Part shown: piece by piece, positions 8,180 through 20,482 of the stretch
Layout: the number at the start of each line of letters is the position of its first letter
Position numbering within the stretch: the first letter of the stretch is position 1
Origin: Persicaria tinctoria
Lineage: Eukaryota > Streptophyta > Magnoliopsida > Caryophyllales > Polygonaceae
Direction of reading: 5' to 3'
Length of the DNA stretch: 64,000 nucleotides
Assembly: GCA_037127255.1 (NCBI GenBank)
Contig: JBANSL010000002.1
Coordinates: forward strand, 10,150,001 to 10,214,000
Position numbers and translations under genes: made by a program
Notes under the pieces: generated by a model
Told to the model about the DNA's origin: nothing
Database searches by the model: none
The model's input: only the letters and a program-made list of their open reading frames with translations

Positions 8180-11150
8180 GGTTGAACTTGAAATACACGT
8201 ATTCTTGTGTAATCATCAAATTCCATTCGTTAATCATCAAATTTAACTTTAATATGAACATAAAAAAAATGTTTGGTGGGGACCTACCTTTAAATTAAAT
8301 TTGGAAGAACATACGAAAATAGGGGAAGGGACACTTGAAACCCGCAACAATCACTTAAATTGGGGCCGCCCCTAAGTCAAAAATATTTAGGGATCAATAA
8401 ATAACCCTACAAAATTAATTAAACTATAGATAAAGAAATAAAAAGGGGGGGCACCCCTATCTATGCACGTCCAATTGTCCATGTGCCCTAATGACCCTAC
8501 AAAAGGGGCACCACCAACCTCCATTTCCTAATGCCCTCCATGTGACGCCCGGACCCCGTCCCTCTTTTTTTTTTTTTTTCTTTTAAATTCATATGGCTGT
8601 TAGAGATCGATTTATGTATAAAGGTTGGGTGAAATCTTATACATCAATCTAAATTCCGTATTGCTTAGATTTCATACGACCTGATCGGGTTTTACGGATT
8701 CTTAACATATAGGTGTATGAGTATTAGGGGGTAGCCCTTCACATGCCTATGCAAAATTTAACACCCACCCATTCAATTCATTCTCAAAAGCTACCTACAA
8801 CTTTTTATGTCTCTTTTTTTTTCCCTCTTCAATTAATGTTTTCCATTTGGAACAGATGAAAACAAATGACATGGTCCTTATGAAGGGTGCTTGTGTCTTT
8901 TGATTTTTTTTAATTTTTTTTCTTCTAAAAACACAATACTCCAGTGTGTCATTTAGATCTATGTCGTTTTCAAACAATGTCTTTGGAAAATTAACAATGT
9001 ATCAGACATATTAATATATATCTTTGGTCATATAATTTAGGGTTGATATAGTATGATACCATGATTACCGAGTCTAGCAATTGAGAGAAAAGATTTTGAA
9101 ACTTACATATGTTGAGAATGAGATTAACATAGAAAACGGTGAGGGCTGGTCGAATTTCAATTGAGAGCAATTGAGAGATTATCGTTGGAAGTATAGAACG
9201 ATGCTACTTCATTGTGAGTTGGCCAGATTGAGTTAGGGTTCTTTGCTGGAAGTCTAGAATGGAGCTACTTCAAACCTTCGACTAGTCGTCATAGGCGAGA
9301 TCCAGATAGGGTAGCAATACATTTTCAAGTGGACTTAATATTTTATTTTATTATTTCACATTTCACATTAAATTACATGATAACATATTAAAATTATAAT
9401 AAAATTATTAATAATTATAATATACCTTAGTTATACATATTATTGCAGCATTATATAATATAATTAAAAATTATATATATATACTCGATAACCATGATAT
9501 TCCGTATACATTGATCACTGTAACAATGATAGTAAGTTGGTAACCATCCTTGTTGAAGGCACTTTGATACGGTTGATATGATAATTTTCAGTAGCATTTA
9601 CTAACCCTAATACAATTAATATATTGAACCCTACCACAAGTGTGCCATGTAGGCAGCCCGGTTGTGAATTTGTAGGGTTGTGGTAGGCCCAACCCATGGG
9701 CCCAAAATGGGAGGACCACCACTTGCTACATGGGTTGTTGTGGGCTTTCACAGTCCACTAAAGCAGAGTCTTGAGAGGGAGATAAAGGCCTAAAAAAAGC
9801 CTAAAAACTTGGGAGAGGGGGTTACAAACTGTTTAATTCCATGTGCTACAGACACTCATTGTCCTCGCATCATCCAAACCCCAACCCATGTGCTCTCGTC
9901 AAAAGACAACAATCCCTATTTCTCCAAATCCCTTTTCTTTTTTTTTTCTTTTTTTTTTTGGGAGCTTTTCTTAGTCTCAAAATAGTTGATGTGAAAATCA
10001 TGCCCACATCAACGTTGTGTTTTTCATCGTTGAGGATGAGATTAGTCCAAGAGGAATTTCCTGATGGGAAAATAAAACGAATTTTGTACATACATTTTTT
10101 TTATGTTTGCCCAAATTTGGGGTTGCGCTTTGAGAATTTTATAAATACATAGCAAACTCTTTCAAGAAGAATAGATATGATAATGTTTATTAACACATGT
10201 TGCGAAATCGAATTCTCTGCGGACTCTATATGGTCTAATGAGATGAGAAATAATACTATGTTTCCACCATTCAGAGTTTGCCCTGAGGTCATCCTTGACT
10301 TCTTCGTGTGTCAGGTTTTTCCACTCTTAGGGGTGATATTAGATATTTTGAAACCTTACCTGATAAAAAAAATAAAAATAGTTTCCGCCCCTTAAATAAC
10401 ATATAAAGTTTATTTTATACTCCGTATATATTGACGATGACGATGATGATATTAGGAGTGTATCCATCATGGCATTGCCCACCAAGTCAAAATCACACGA
10501 GGCCGAGGTCTCATTCATATAAGCCGTATGGGGAGGTGAATCCTCAATCCCCTGTCGGCCGCTCCCTCTCCCTCCTCATATGCTTTTCAATAAATTGTTA
10601 TTATTGCAATAAACAATTGTATATTGATGTGAAAATTGAAAAATAGTCTTAATAATAATTTAAGTAGATTTGACATTGACATACTACTGATTAATCTATC
10701 TCAAAATTACAATCTAGGTAATTTTTTTATAAAAAAAAATCTATAGATTTACTAAATTTTCAACCTTTGTAACTAAATTAAATGAATAAATCTTATTTAA
10801 TTTGATAATTTTATAGCATAATGTAAATTTGGTTCTTTAAAAATCACAAAAAGTTTTTACACTCTTAAAGTTTTTGCCAAACCTACTCCAATAAAATCGA
10901 AAAAAAAGAAGGCCAAAATCCACTCACGATGAGTTTTTTCATCATTAAACCTTATTTAATAATTAATAATTTAATACTATGTCACTAATAGCTTGCATGG
11001 AAAACTTAATAATTTATACTTTTATGGTGTGTGTTTATGATAGTTTTTAAGTATGTGAGGTGATTTCTCAAGTATTGTTGTCACCTTTACACTTATTTTT
11101 CGACAATGCTATTATGTTAGTTCTTGTCTAACTAGCTTATTTTCCATCAA
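8180..11150. other. 3-kb intergenic stretch without a recognisable gene
   Basis: The sequence is AT-rich with several homopolymer runs (T near 8565 and 8880, T near 9930-9960). Short open frames on both strands (9515-9751 on -, 9841-10152 on +) have no family resemblance and no codon signal. An imperfect foldback (arms about 9628-9650 and 9720-9745, with CCATGTAG/CTACATGG cores) is visible. No transposon with both ends was found. Confidence 0.5.
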
Positions 11151-11167
11151 TTTGATAAACAAGAATT

Positions 11168-11352
11168 TTTTTTTTGATCATTTTCAGTTCAAGTGGGCTT
11201 AGCTCACTCTACATCTGGATCGGGTTACTGTAGACCCATTTAAGGGGTTAACCCTCTACTCACAAGCGTCTCCATGTTTCCACGGGGATTCGAACTTCGA
11301 ATCTCGAGGCATGGGATGTAGCCACATAACCACTACACGAACTTGTGATTGG
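11168..11352 (-). mobile_element. tRNA-derived SINE (family A, copy 2)
   Basis: This is a minus-strand copy of the element at 1749-1929 with the same A/B box head. The shared body includes CTACATCTGGATCGG and CATGGGATGTAGCC on the plus strand. Target duplications are TTGATAAACAAGAATTT (11151-11167) and TTGATCAACAAGAATTT (11353-11369), one mismatch in 17. It is slightly more diverged than copy 1. Confidence 0.8.
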
Positions 11353-11443
11353 TTGATCAACAAGAATTTAGACATTTGATTTCGTTGGGTTTCTTTGAAG
11401 TCTTTCTCTTAGCATGCTATCATTTGTTTTAAATTGTTTAATA

Positions 11444-11680
11444 CTTTCTCCGTCCCAAATTATTTGTCTTTTACTATTCATGCACGTTTTTTTAAAAAGC
11501 TAAAAACTAAATAAAATATCAATATTTTATTAAATATTTTTAAATAATATCATACATATTACTAATAAATATAAAATTATTTTAAAAAACTAATTAAAAA
11601 ATGGATATTTTATATAGTTTTTAGCTTTTTAAGAAAGCTTGCATGAATAGTAAAAGACAAACAATTTGAGACGGAGGAAG
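11444..11680. mobile_element. Stowaway-like MITE
   Basis: The terminal repeats CTTTCTCCGTC and GACGGAGGAAG flank a foldback with arms TTTACTATTCATGCACG and GCATGAATAGTAAA. TA precedes the left end; the right side reads TG, a decayed duplication. It belongs to the same broad group as the copies at 56008, 57197, 58336 and 62170. Confidence 0.7.
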
Positions 11681-11780
11681 TGTTAATCTTTTCGTCTGGT
11701 TGATTGGTTGGTTTATGTATCATTTGTTTTATAATGATTTGTAACAGTCAAGCATCTCAAAATATCACAAGCATATACTT

Positions 11781-11895
11781 GGAAACATGGAGATGTTTGT
11801 GAGTGGGAGGGTCAACCCCTTAAATGGATCACACCGTACCCGATCCAGATGTAGAGCGACTGAGTCGATCGAACTTGACTAAGATAAAAAAAAAT
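11781..11895 (+). mobile_element. 5'-truncated SINE (family A, copy 3)
   Basis: The plus-strand sequence from GGAAACATGGAGATG to GACTAAGATAAAAAAAAA matches the body and tail of the SINE copies at 1749-1929 and 11168-11352. It lacks the tRNA-like head with the A and B boxes, so it cannot promote its own transcription. Confidence 0.7.
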
Positions 11896-12133
11896 CCTTT
11901 CTTTTTTCGTTAATATATTCTCTCCGTTCAAAAAATAAGTTTTTAAATTTTTTTCCCGATATTGAGATATGAGAATTTTTTTTTTTTTATTCTCATATTT
12001 TATTGGTTGATAAGTATTGTGATATTTTGTTGATAATTAATGAAAGTTATAAAAATAGTAAGTTTATAATTTTTTTTAATATAGGTGTAAATGTAAAACA
12101 CTTATATAAATTAAAGGAAGATTTTGGGAGGAG

Positions 12134-12970
12134 TTAGATCATGTTGACGCACCTTTCAATGGCGTCCTGTCGGACGAGGGATAGGAACTCCGAATGAGAC
12201 GTGAGAGCTCCATGATCCATGAAGTGTCTAAGATGATCAACCTTGTCCGCAACTCGTTTGATTTCACGAAAGACGTGGGAGCAAGATGCCCAAACAAATT
12301 GTTGTAGGAGAAATTGAATGTCCGTGACAATCATCTCAATCTCCCAAGGACAGTGTCAGACACCGAAAATTGTCTTGATAACAGTGAGATTGTCACCCTC
12401 AACCTCAATACATCGCAAGCCAAAATCTCTAGCAACCACAAGCCCCAAGTGGAGCGCCAAGGCTTCGTCCATCAGCGAAGAGACAGAACCACACTGCGAA
12501 GAGCCAGAAGACACAACCAACCCGTTGTCATCACGAATAACAAATCCAGTTGAGGCCAAACCACAGAAGAGTCTAGAACCATCAAAATTGATCTTGAAGT
12601 GGTTGACCGCTGGTTTAGACCATCTAATATTTTTCTTGCGCATGAGTGTCGGTTGTTGTTGACTCATTGTAGTTTCCATGTCTTTCCAAAATAATATTTT
12701 GGAGTCTTCTACTTGTTGCAGTAATTGCCGTAGATATTATTCTTGCTTCCTGATGTCTACGTAGTTTTCGTCATTGGAAATAATCTTGTTCCCGATTGTT
12801 CATAATTCCCACCAAATAGTGGCTAAAGAAGTTTTTTGTAGTGTGTTGAGCTTGGAGAATATGTCGTTTGTGATTTCTTATAGTTTGATCTACTTTGGTT
12901 ACTGTTTGTATGATTTGTCCAATTCCATTGTCAATCTTTTTAATCATCTGAAGTGCGTTACTACAACAGG
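12134..12970 (-). pseudogene. Truncated LINE fragment: tail of the RT region plus RNase H domain
   Basis: On the minus strand the frame from about 12679 reads INFDGSRLFCGLASTGFVIR, then EGDNLTVIK. It continues after a stop near 12356 with FVWASCSHVFREIKRVADK. These are the D-E-D landmarks and the conserved HVFRE..AD end of plant LINE-type RNase H domains. Upstream (12700-12960) a fragment reading WWELWTIGNK matches the linker between the reverse transcriptase Cys-His region and RNase H. The frame is broken and no RT core or endonuclease is present. It abuts the PIF-like element starting at 12978, which probably inserted into it. Confidence 0.75.
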
Positions 12971-12977
12971 GGAATAA

Positions 12978-14234
12978 GGGTGTGTTTGGGTGTAGGATGT
13001 AAGGGGTTTGGGGATGACAAATTTGCCTCGGTATCCCCACGCGGTGTGTTTGGATGTAGGGGTTTGCTGGGTTTGAAGGGTGGAAAATGGGGGGTTTGGG
13101 GGATGGATCTGGATGGGAAATTGATCCTCCTCCAAGGAGGTTTGGTGGATGGGGATTGGTTTTTCCCCAAAATGCCCCTTTTCCTCCCCTCCATTACTTA
13201 TGAGTTCTGACCTCCCTGTCCAGATCCATCGTTGACCTCCCCGGTTCTCTCTGCCGCGTTCCCACTTTCTTCTCCACCGCTGGATTCCGTCCGGTCATTT
13301 CTCCGCCTCCCCGGCAATCAGAGCGAAGCACTTGAGGTCGCTCTTGAAGACTAGATTTTACTGTTGCAATCTCTTAGTCGATCTGTATTGTTATGTTTGA
13401 ATCACTATGTGCAAGTGCCTTAAAATGAATAATTCATCAAAATCTTGCCATTGTTTCAATTTACCTGACTCGTTAGATGGATCCTTGTAGCAAAGAACAA
13501 TAGAATTAGTAGTTTGGATCAAAACTAACAAGCCATTTACTGATGTTGATTATATTTGAAGCTATAGCCTTTCAGTAGTGGCTACTTGGCTTCCCCAGTC
13601 TGTACCTGCCTTCGGGTTTGTTCAAGAATACTGTATTAAATAACAATGAAGTGGTCTGCATATTTACTTGATGGTTTATTGGCTTTTCAAATTGAATCTT
13701 AGTGCTTTTTTTTTAATGTTCCTCAACATCTCAATAGTCTAAAAATACTAATCCCCGCCTACACACACCCATCTCCTAAAAAACGGTAAGGTTCGGGACG
13801 AAGTCGGCGGAGGGGAGAGGCTGCCTGGTGGCGGGGCAGGTGAGGTTGCCGGCGTCGAGCCAGGTCTGGATGCTGGAGCGATCGTAGGTGATGCCGGTGG
13901 AAAGCGCCACCGGAGATTTCATCACCTCAAGCGAGATCGGGCATCAGAAGTAGCTCGGAACGACGACTTGGAGATCGTTTTTCGCCATTTTTTTAGGGAT
14001 CAAAGGTTTGATGCAAATGTAAGAGGGGTATGAATTAGGGGCAATTTTGTCTTTTCATGTGCGTAAGTGGGGGTAATTCGGTCTTTATCCGTCACTCCAT
14101 CCAGCAAAAAATAAAAATACAACCAAACACAAAACCCAAAAATTTAGTTGTTGAGTTTTCATCTTTTCCATCCCAAAAATCCACCCCATCTACCATATCT
14201 CCTAAAATTCCTATAAATCCACTAAAACACACCG
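12978..14234. mobile_element. PIF/Harbinger-like non-autonomous element carrying a gene fragment
   Basis: The left end GGGTGTGTTTGGGTG and right end CACTAAAACACACCG are inverted repeats matching at 12 of 15 positions. TAA lies outside both ends (12975-12977 and 14235-14237). The 1257-bp interior holds a U-box fragment (13785-13988, minus) and a GC-rich stretch near 13200-13350 that looks exon-like but that I cannot assign. No transposase is encoded. It looks like a Pack-type element. Confidence 0.7.
13785..13988 (-). pseudogene. Captured, broken U-box E3 ligase fragment
   Basis: An ATG at 13988-13986 opens MAKNDLQVVVPSYF, then an in-frame TGA, then [40 protein letters not shown] and [13 protein letters not shown]. 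This is most of a plant U-box domain (PUB22-29 type), which recruits E2 enzymes for ubiquitin transfer. The stop occurs just before CPISL, where family members usually have Arg, so a CGA-to-TGA change is the simple explanation. The homology ends abruptly after about 68 codons and no ARM repeats follow. It lies inside a TAA-flanked transposon, so I read it as a transduplicated fragment and not a working gene. Confidence 0.8.
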
Positions 14235-14315
14235 TAAGTGTTATTCAATCGAGTGGTTACAAAAAAAAAAACAAAAAAAATAAAATTCAAACTTGTCATT
14301 GCTAGTGCTGGAAAG

Positions 14316-14963
14316 TAGGGGTGGGCGCGGGACGGGACGGGACGGGACCGGGACGGGATTGAGGTCGTCCCGCGTAATTTTTGCGGGACAGGACCGGGAC
14401 CGGGACAGGACCGGGACCGGGACGGGACGGGCCTTGTCCCTCAGATAAAAAAATTATAAAAAAACTCAAAATTTTCATGTATATATTGCGATTCTCAAAG
14501 GCGTAATAAATATATATGTGTATAAATTTTTATATTTTGCAAGTTCCCATATATGCGTACGTATAGACCTAAGCAAATGCGGGTAGCCCCGCTTGGCCCG
14601 CCCCCGGCCGGTCCACATTAGCAAGCGGGCTTGGACATGGGGAAAAGCCCACACGGGCTGCTAGACCCGGCCCGCGTCCGCAACGGGTGAGGGATTGGAC
14701 ATGTCAATCAACCTTTTTTATTAAAATTAATATATATATATATATGTAACTATATATATATGTAATATATACTGTAACTATATATATATGTATGTATTCC
14801 TTTTCATAACAAATAAAATCAGTAAGTATATAAGTTAAAATTGCTTATATACAGTAACTCTAAATATGTATGTATTCATTGTAAAAACAAATAAAAAAAA
14901 GTAAGTATATATATATTTAAAAACAAATAAAAACAGTGTGTGTATATATATATAGGCTTAATA

Positions 14964-15008
<45 letters not shown>

Positions 15009-15125
15009 GTGTGCGGGACGGGATTTGCGGGATCCCACCGGGTCGTTCCGCGTCTCGTCCCGCATCATTTTTGCGGAACGGGACCGGGACGGAACCGGGA
15101 TTTGCGGGATTTGTGCCCACCCCTA
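14316..15125. mobile_element. hAT-like element with GGGAC repeats, perfect 8-bp duplication
   Basis: The ends TAGGGGTGGGC and GCCCACCCCTA are flanked by CTGGAAAG on both sides (14308-14315 and 15126-15133). The subterminal regions are arrays of GGGAC/GGGACC. Between them, at about 14567-14700, lies a piece of a different hAT family (TAGACCTAAGCAAATGCGGG, related to the element at 2501). An (ATT)n tract lies at 14962-15008. No transposase is seen. Confidence 0.88.
14962..15008. repeat. (ATT)n microsatellite
   Basis: About 15 perfect ATT units inside the hAT-like element. Confidence 0.95.
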
Positions 15126-15133
15126 CTGGAAAG

Positions 15134-16124
15134 TGATGAGTTTCACAGAAGAATTATATAGCCGACAGAAGATAAACTTGGCCGACACAAACTTCTTGTG
15201 CCACAATTTTGACAATATATAAGCTATGTTCCTGGCTTTTATATTTACTGGGACTCTCTTTTGTTTTTTTTTTTAATAAAAAAAACCCATTTTTTTTTAA
15301 AGGTCATAAAACGACATGGCTGATTAAGACAAATTAAGGCAAGACAAGCCAGTAAGAAATCTGAAAGAATTGAAAAAATCATCTTAAAATGCCATAGCTG
15401 CCTATGAGATGTGTTAGCCGTATAGGTCGCCATTCTTAATTCCTCTTGGGCTGAACACTTGAAGAAGGCAAATGCTGGGTCGGCCCATCACTTCTCTCAA
15501 AGGCCCAACATCCAACCGCTGGCCTTGTTTAAACAAATTTCAATGCATTGAATTGACAAGATACACGAAGATTGAAGAGCAGTCCACACCACAACCGTTT
15601 TATGCATGAAACTTGGTAGCTACAAATTTGGTGTATAAATTCGTTGTATTTATATACAGGTTGTTTAACCAGATGACGAGTCAATAAAATACCAACAAAA
15701 CAACCCCTTTGATTTTGATTGGCATTCATCTCTGATTCACTTCATCCATCTGTGACTGGGCGTGTGAGGAAGAAAAGGCCCAAATTGATTACTTGAGATT
15801 TTTATTTATTTCATTTAATGAATGAATTGAGTTATTAATTAATGTGTGCGCAATTTGCAATAGTGCAATTTTTTTGGGGGGTTGACAGTACACAAATCAC
15901 AATCGCTTCCCCCCACACCAAAAATCTCAATACCCCTTTCATCCCCCACCTCCTTTTCACAGAGGCATTATCTCGAGCGCCTTGCAAGCAACACCAAATC
16001 CTCCAACAGATTCTGAGAGGGAGGGGGAGAGAGAGGAGCCTCTGAGCCAGGCAGCAAGCAATCCACACATATATATATACAGGCACACGGGGGGGAGAGC
16101 TACAGAGGAGAGAGAAAGAGAGAG
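15134..16124. promoter_or_regulatory. Upstream region and leader of the importin alpha gene
   Basis: No other gene is seen here. Near the start codon the sequence becomes GA-rich (GAGAGGGAGGGGGAGAGAG at about 16014, then GGAGAGAGAAAGAGAGAG before the ATG), typical of plant leaders. A TATA-like stretch lies at 16068-16079 (ATATATATATAC). Confidence 0.45.
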
Positions 16125-19100
16125 ATGTCGCTGAGGCCGAATTCACGATCTGAGGTCCGGAAGAAGTCGTACAAGTCGGGTGTTGATGCCGACGATGCCA
16201 GGAGGAGGAGGGAGGAGAATTTGGTCGAGATCAGGAAGAGTAAGAGGGAGGACAATCTCCTGAAGAAGCGCCGAGAAGGTCTATTGCTCCAATCGCAACA
16301 GCACCAGCTCCAGCCCTCCAACCAGTCTGTTCTCAATGACGCTTCTCAGAACATCGAGAAACGGGTAATTTCGCTGCTGCTACTCCCGATCTCCTTCGAT
16401 TCCGCCATAATTGATTGACTATTTGGGAAAGGGGATGTAATTATTGCTCACTTTGTGGTAATTATGTAGCCGGCTTTGTTCTAGACAGGTTGTATTTACC
16501 TGATCCGACTGTTTTGTATAATGTCTCTTCGGGACTTTGATTTCAACGTCTAGTTGATAATTCAATCGATTCACCCTCCCCTAGGGCAACTGGTGTGTTT
16601 GGGGAGTGTTGCCTGTAGTAAGGGTAAACAGTGCACAGTGTTTCTTAGATCACGGTTCTCCTTATGTAGGGTGGTTACTTCGGTGTTAGATCTTTGTTCT
16701 GATTTTGCCCGTAAAGACAGAATCTTTCTATGAGTTATTGGATTATCTCACTTGTGTGGTTTACAACATCAGACGGGATGGGAACTTGCATTTGGAATAA
16801 TTTGTCTATTGATCTTAATGGTTTATTACATTTTCTAACAGCTGGAAACTATTCCCTCAATGGTTCAAGGAGTATGGTCTGATGACCCCACTGCTCAGTT
16901 GGAAGCAACGACCCAGTTTAGGAAGCTGTTATCCATTGGTATGTGTGAAGTTTCTGCTTTTAATATTCCGTGTTCAAATTATTTCTTTTAACTTTGAAGT
17001 GTGATTCGTATTCATTCATGTTTAGAGCGATGTCCGCCCATTGATGAGGTTATCAAGGCCGGTGTAGTTCCTAGGTTTGTCGAATTTCTTAATAGGCATG
17101 ACCTACCTCAACTACAGGTACCATTTCCCCTACCGTGGGATTTGAGTCGTGAAAAATTCACAAATACAAGTGATTCACGCTTGCAAGTTTGGCTTTTTAC
17201 AGTTTGAGGCGGCCTGGGCTTTGACCAATGTCGCATCCGGAACGTCAGAACATACAAGAGTTGTCATTGAGCATGGTGCTGTTCCCAAATTTGTGCAACT
17301 CCTTGCATCTGCCAGTGACGATGTTCGAGAACAGGTCTTTCCTTCCTTCTTCCCTTGCCCTTTTCCTGGTCAGAATATACTATATTGTGTCATGCTAAAG
17401 CAATTGCTATGATATTCGTGCTGGGTGGCTCTTTTTATTATCTTAGGGAAATCAAGTTAAGAAAATGAATGTTGGTTATAGAGTTGTCAATACACTTGTA
17501 GATGTAATCCTTGCTTGTCCTTGAGTGCACGAAATTGATACATATACGTATTTCATCCTCATCATTATGCAGTTTCTTTTTACTAGATTTAATACGTTTT
17601 GTGTATTGTGATTTTTGATGATATTTTTTTCATGGAGGCAATTTTCTGAGTTATTTGTGCAGGCAGTGTGGGCTTTGGGTAATGTAGCAGGAGACTCGCC
17701 AACTTGTAGGGATCTTGTGCTGGGCAATGGCGCACTCGTGCCTTTATTGTCTCAGTTGAACGAGAACTCCAAACTTTCAATGCTAAGAAATGCAACATGG
17801 ACACTTTCCAACTTTTGCCGTGGCAAGCCCCCCGCACCATTTGAACAGGTCAGATCTTGCTTAGATTATTGTAGTTAGAAATGATTTACTCTTGCCACAT
17901 CTTCTATGCTTTGTGTTTTTGATGGGGAATGTTTGAATTATATTTAGGAAGATTAATGGACAAGCATCTTGGATTTCACAGGTGAAACCTGCTTTGCCAG
18001 TCCTCAGGCAACTTATCTACTTAAACGACGAGGAAGTTCTGACGGACGCCTGCTGGGCCCTTTCATATCTTTCAGATGGACCCAATGACAAAATTCAGGC
18101 CGTTATTGAAGCAGGCGTGTGTCAGCGACTCATTGAGCTTCTTCTGTATGTTTGATTCCATGTGCATTCTCATTAAACACTAATTACCAATATGTGCTGC
18201 ATAAATTGGATTCCTTTCTCCTTTACTAACAAAATTCATTTTCTACAAGGCATCCATCTCCTACAGTTCTCATACCTGCGCTTAGAACAGTGGGGAACAT
18301 TGTGACCGGTGATGATAACCAAACTCAGGTATTTTTGCTCTAGAAAAGTTGCATTTGTTGAGGGGTATTCATTTTATCTATCAACTCGTATTTCCCCCGT
18401 GTTCTAGGCTTTGGAAGTATAATTTTATGTAAGTCAGAAAAGGATTTAGCTGTAGTATTTTAGTTGTGGATATATGCACAAGTTCTCTTTCAAAAGTTTG
18501 CCCAACTATAGTCATATACTTGGCTCTTCATTTTTACAATTCACGCGTTTGATGTGTTTGCAGTTTGTGATAGACAATGGAGTCCTTCCTTGTCTACACC
18601 AACTTCTCACAAACAATCACAAAAAGAGCATCAAGAAGGAAGCATGTTGGACAATTTCGAATATAACTGCGGGGAATAGGGGCCAAATTCAGGTACTTGA
18701 GAACATGATCTTGTTGCCCGTATTCTATTGATGCTTAACAAAATTTTATCAGCTGACTTAATATCTTTGAGAGTCCTGCCTTTGGACATTGATACTTGTT
18801 TTGACACATACTACGTATTAAATAAGATAAAATTATTCTCCAAATAGAGTATTAAAATCTCTTAACTCCATCTGCTGAGAGTTTTTTAACTGTCGGTGAC
18901 TGTTACCTGTTGTATTTATGTTCTCAAGAAGTGGGCTATCAGTTGGCTAATTAATCATATATTTTGTAAAGATGTTTGTTATTAAATATAGTAGTTTGCC
19001 TCGCTTCATGAAGTGATTGATACTGCATGCAACTCGTTATGCTGTCTTGGGGCCAGTCCTTAACTTTGCGAGATTTTAACACATTTCGCTCTACCTTCTA

Positions 19101-20482
19101 GTTCTGGTTTTGGATTATCGATCTCCTTAGCTTGATTCTGATTTAGCTGGAGTCATTACACATTAGGGGGATGCTTAAATGATATGCTTAGAATCTAAAT
19201 ATCCTTTCCAGTATCAGATCTATGTATATTTTTCTCTGGTATGACGCAAAAAGATATTAAGTTTTATACAGATAAAAGTTGAGAGATGTAGCGGTCTCTC
19301 AATTTAGTACATATAGGTAAGTGAATAATAGGTTTTGATGCATATTCCCTTTTATTAAAGTCGAGTCCAGTTAGAATGTTGTTAAATGCACTAAATTTTG
19401 TGACATCCTCTTTGCCATTGTGTTATTATGTACTAAACAGGCTGTTATTGAGGCCCAACTTGTGGTTCCTCTTGTGCACCTTCTCCAACTTGCTGAATTT
19501 GAAATCAAGAAGGAGGCTGCATGGGCTGTCTCTAATGCTACATCTGGTGGATCTCATGAACAGATTCGGTATGTATTCAAAATTAGTGATCTCTATTTCA
19601 TGTACTGTTCTCTCTGTGCATGTTGTGAGGGAGATGAATGTTCTATATCTGTGAAAACCTGTAGAATTGAGCATTGACATACATGACACTTGTGTTTGTT
19701 AGTTTTTGGAAACATTGAGATATACCCTAGTTTTTTGTCACCCTATGTTGGTTGTAATGTGATATGTGGAAATTTATTGGGTGCCAAGGATTTCATTTGT
19801 TTATTTGATTATCAGGGAATGATATATATTCATTGACATGCAGACAGATGGTAGAATACTAGAATACGCTGTATCAGTCACATTATTCAATTTTTTAAAA
19901 TGCTCAGTATCCGGGATCCAAAAATTCACATCCCTTTGGTCCTAGTTGCCTGTGTTATTCCTCCATTCTCGGCTTTGTTTCTTTTGGTACTACCTCTTGG
20001 TTTTGCTCATTAAGGAACAGTATTACTTAACTCTCTCTGCTTGTGAAAACTCTATAACTCGTGACCGCTAGCTTAACATCATACCCCATGATTTACATAC
20101 CTGCAGATTCTTGGTCAGTCAAGGGTGCATCAAGCCCCTCTGCGATCTGCTACTCTGCCAAGACCCCAGGATCGTGACAGTGTGCCTCGAAGGGCTAGAG
20201 AACATATTAAAGGTAGGCGAAGCTGACAAAGAAATGGGAATGAATGGAGGAGTGAACCTATACGCACAGATGATAGATGAATGCGAGGGGCTGGACAAGA
20301 TCGAAAATCTGCAGACCCATGACAACAACGAAATCTACGAGAAGGCTGTGAAGATACTGGAGAAATACTGGGCCGAGGAGGAAGATGAAGAGCAGCAGCA
20401 CCAGGATGGTGGGGCCCCGAATCAACAGGGCTTCAATTTCGGTCAGCCTAATGTTCCTGCTGGTGGCTTCAACTTTGGTTGA
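16125..20482 (+). CDS. IMPA: Importin subunit alpha
   Basis: Ten coding exons join without frame loss into 540 residues: 16125-16364, 16842-16938, 17026-17117, 17203-17334, 17663-17848, 17982-18145, 18250-18328, 18564-18692, 19441-19568, 20107-20482. All introns are GT-AG. The N-terminus ([20 protein letters not shown] followed by Arg/Lys-rich helix [20 protein letters not shown]) is the importin-beta-binding domain. Armadillo repeats follow, with the diagnostic W/N ladder ([66 protein letters not shown]) that grips nuclear localisation signals. The acidic tail ([13 protein letters not shown]) and FNFG end match plant IMPA1/2-type proteins. It is an adaptor that carries NLS cargo to importin beta for nuclear import. 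The length is usual for the family, and nothing is truncated. Confidence 0.97.

Noticed and set aside
8530..8575. TGTGACGCCCGGACCCC, which resembles the start of a gypsy-type LTR
   Set aside because: No matching end, no second LTR and no target duplication could be found.
9628..9745. Imperfect foldback that might be a microRNA precursor
   Set aside because: Pairing is short and interrupted, and neither arm matches a miRNA I know. I kept it only as a note under the intergenic entry.
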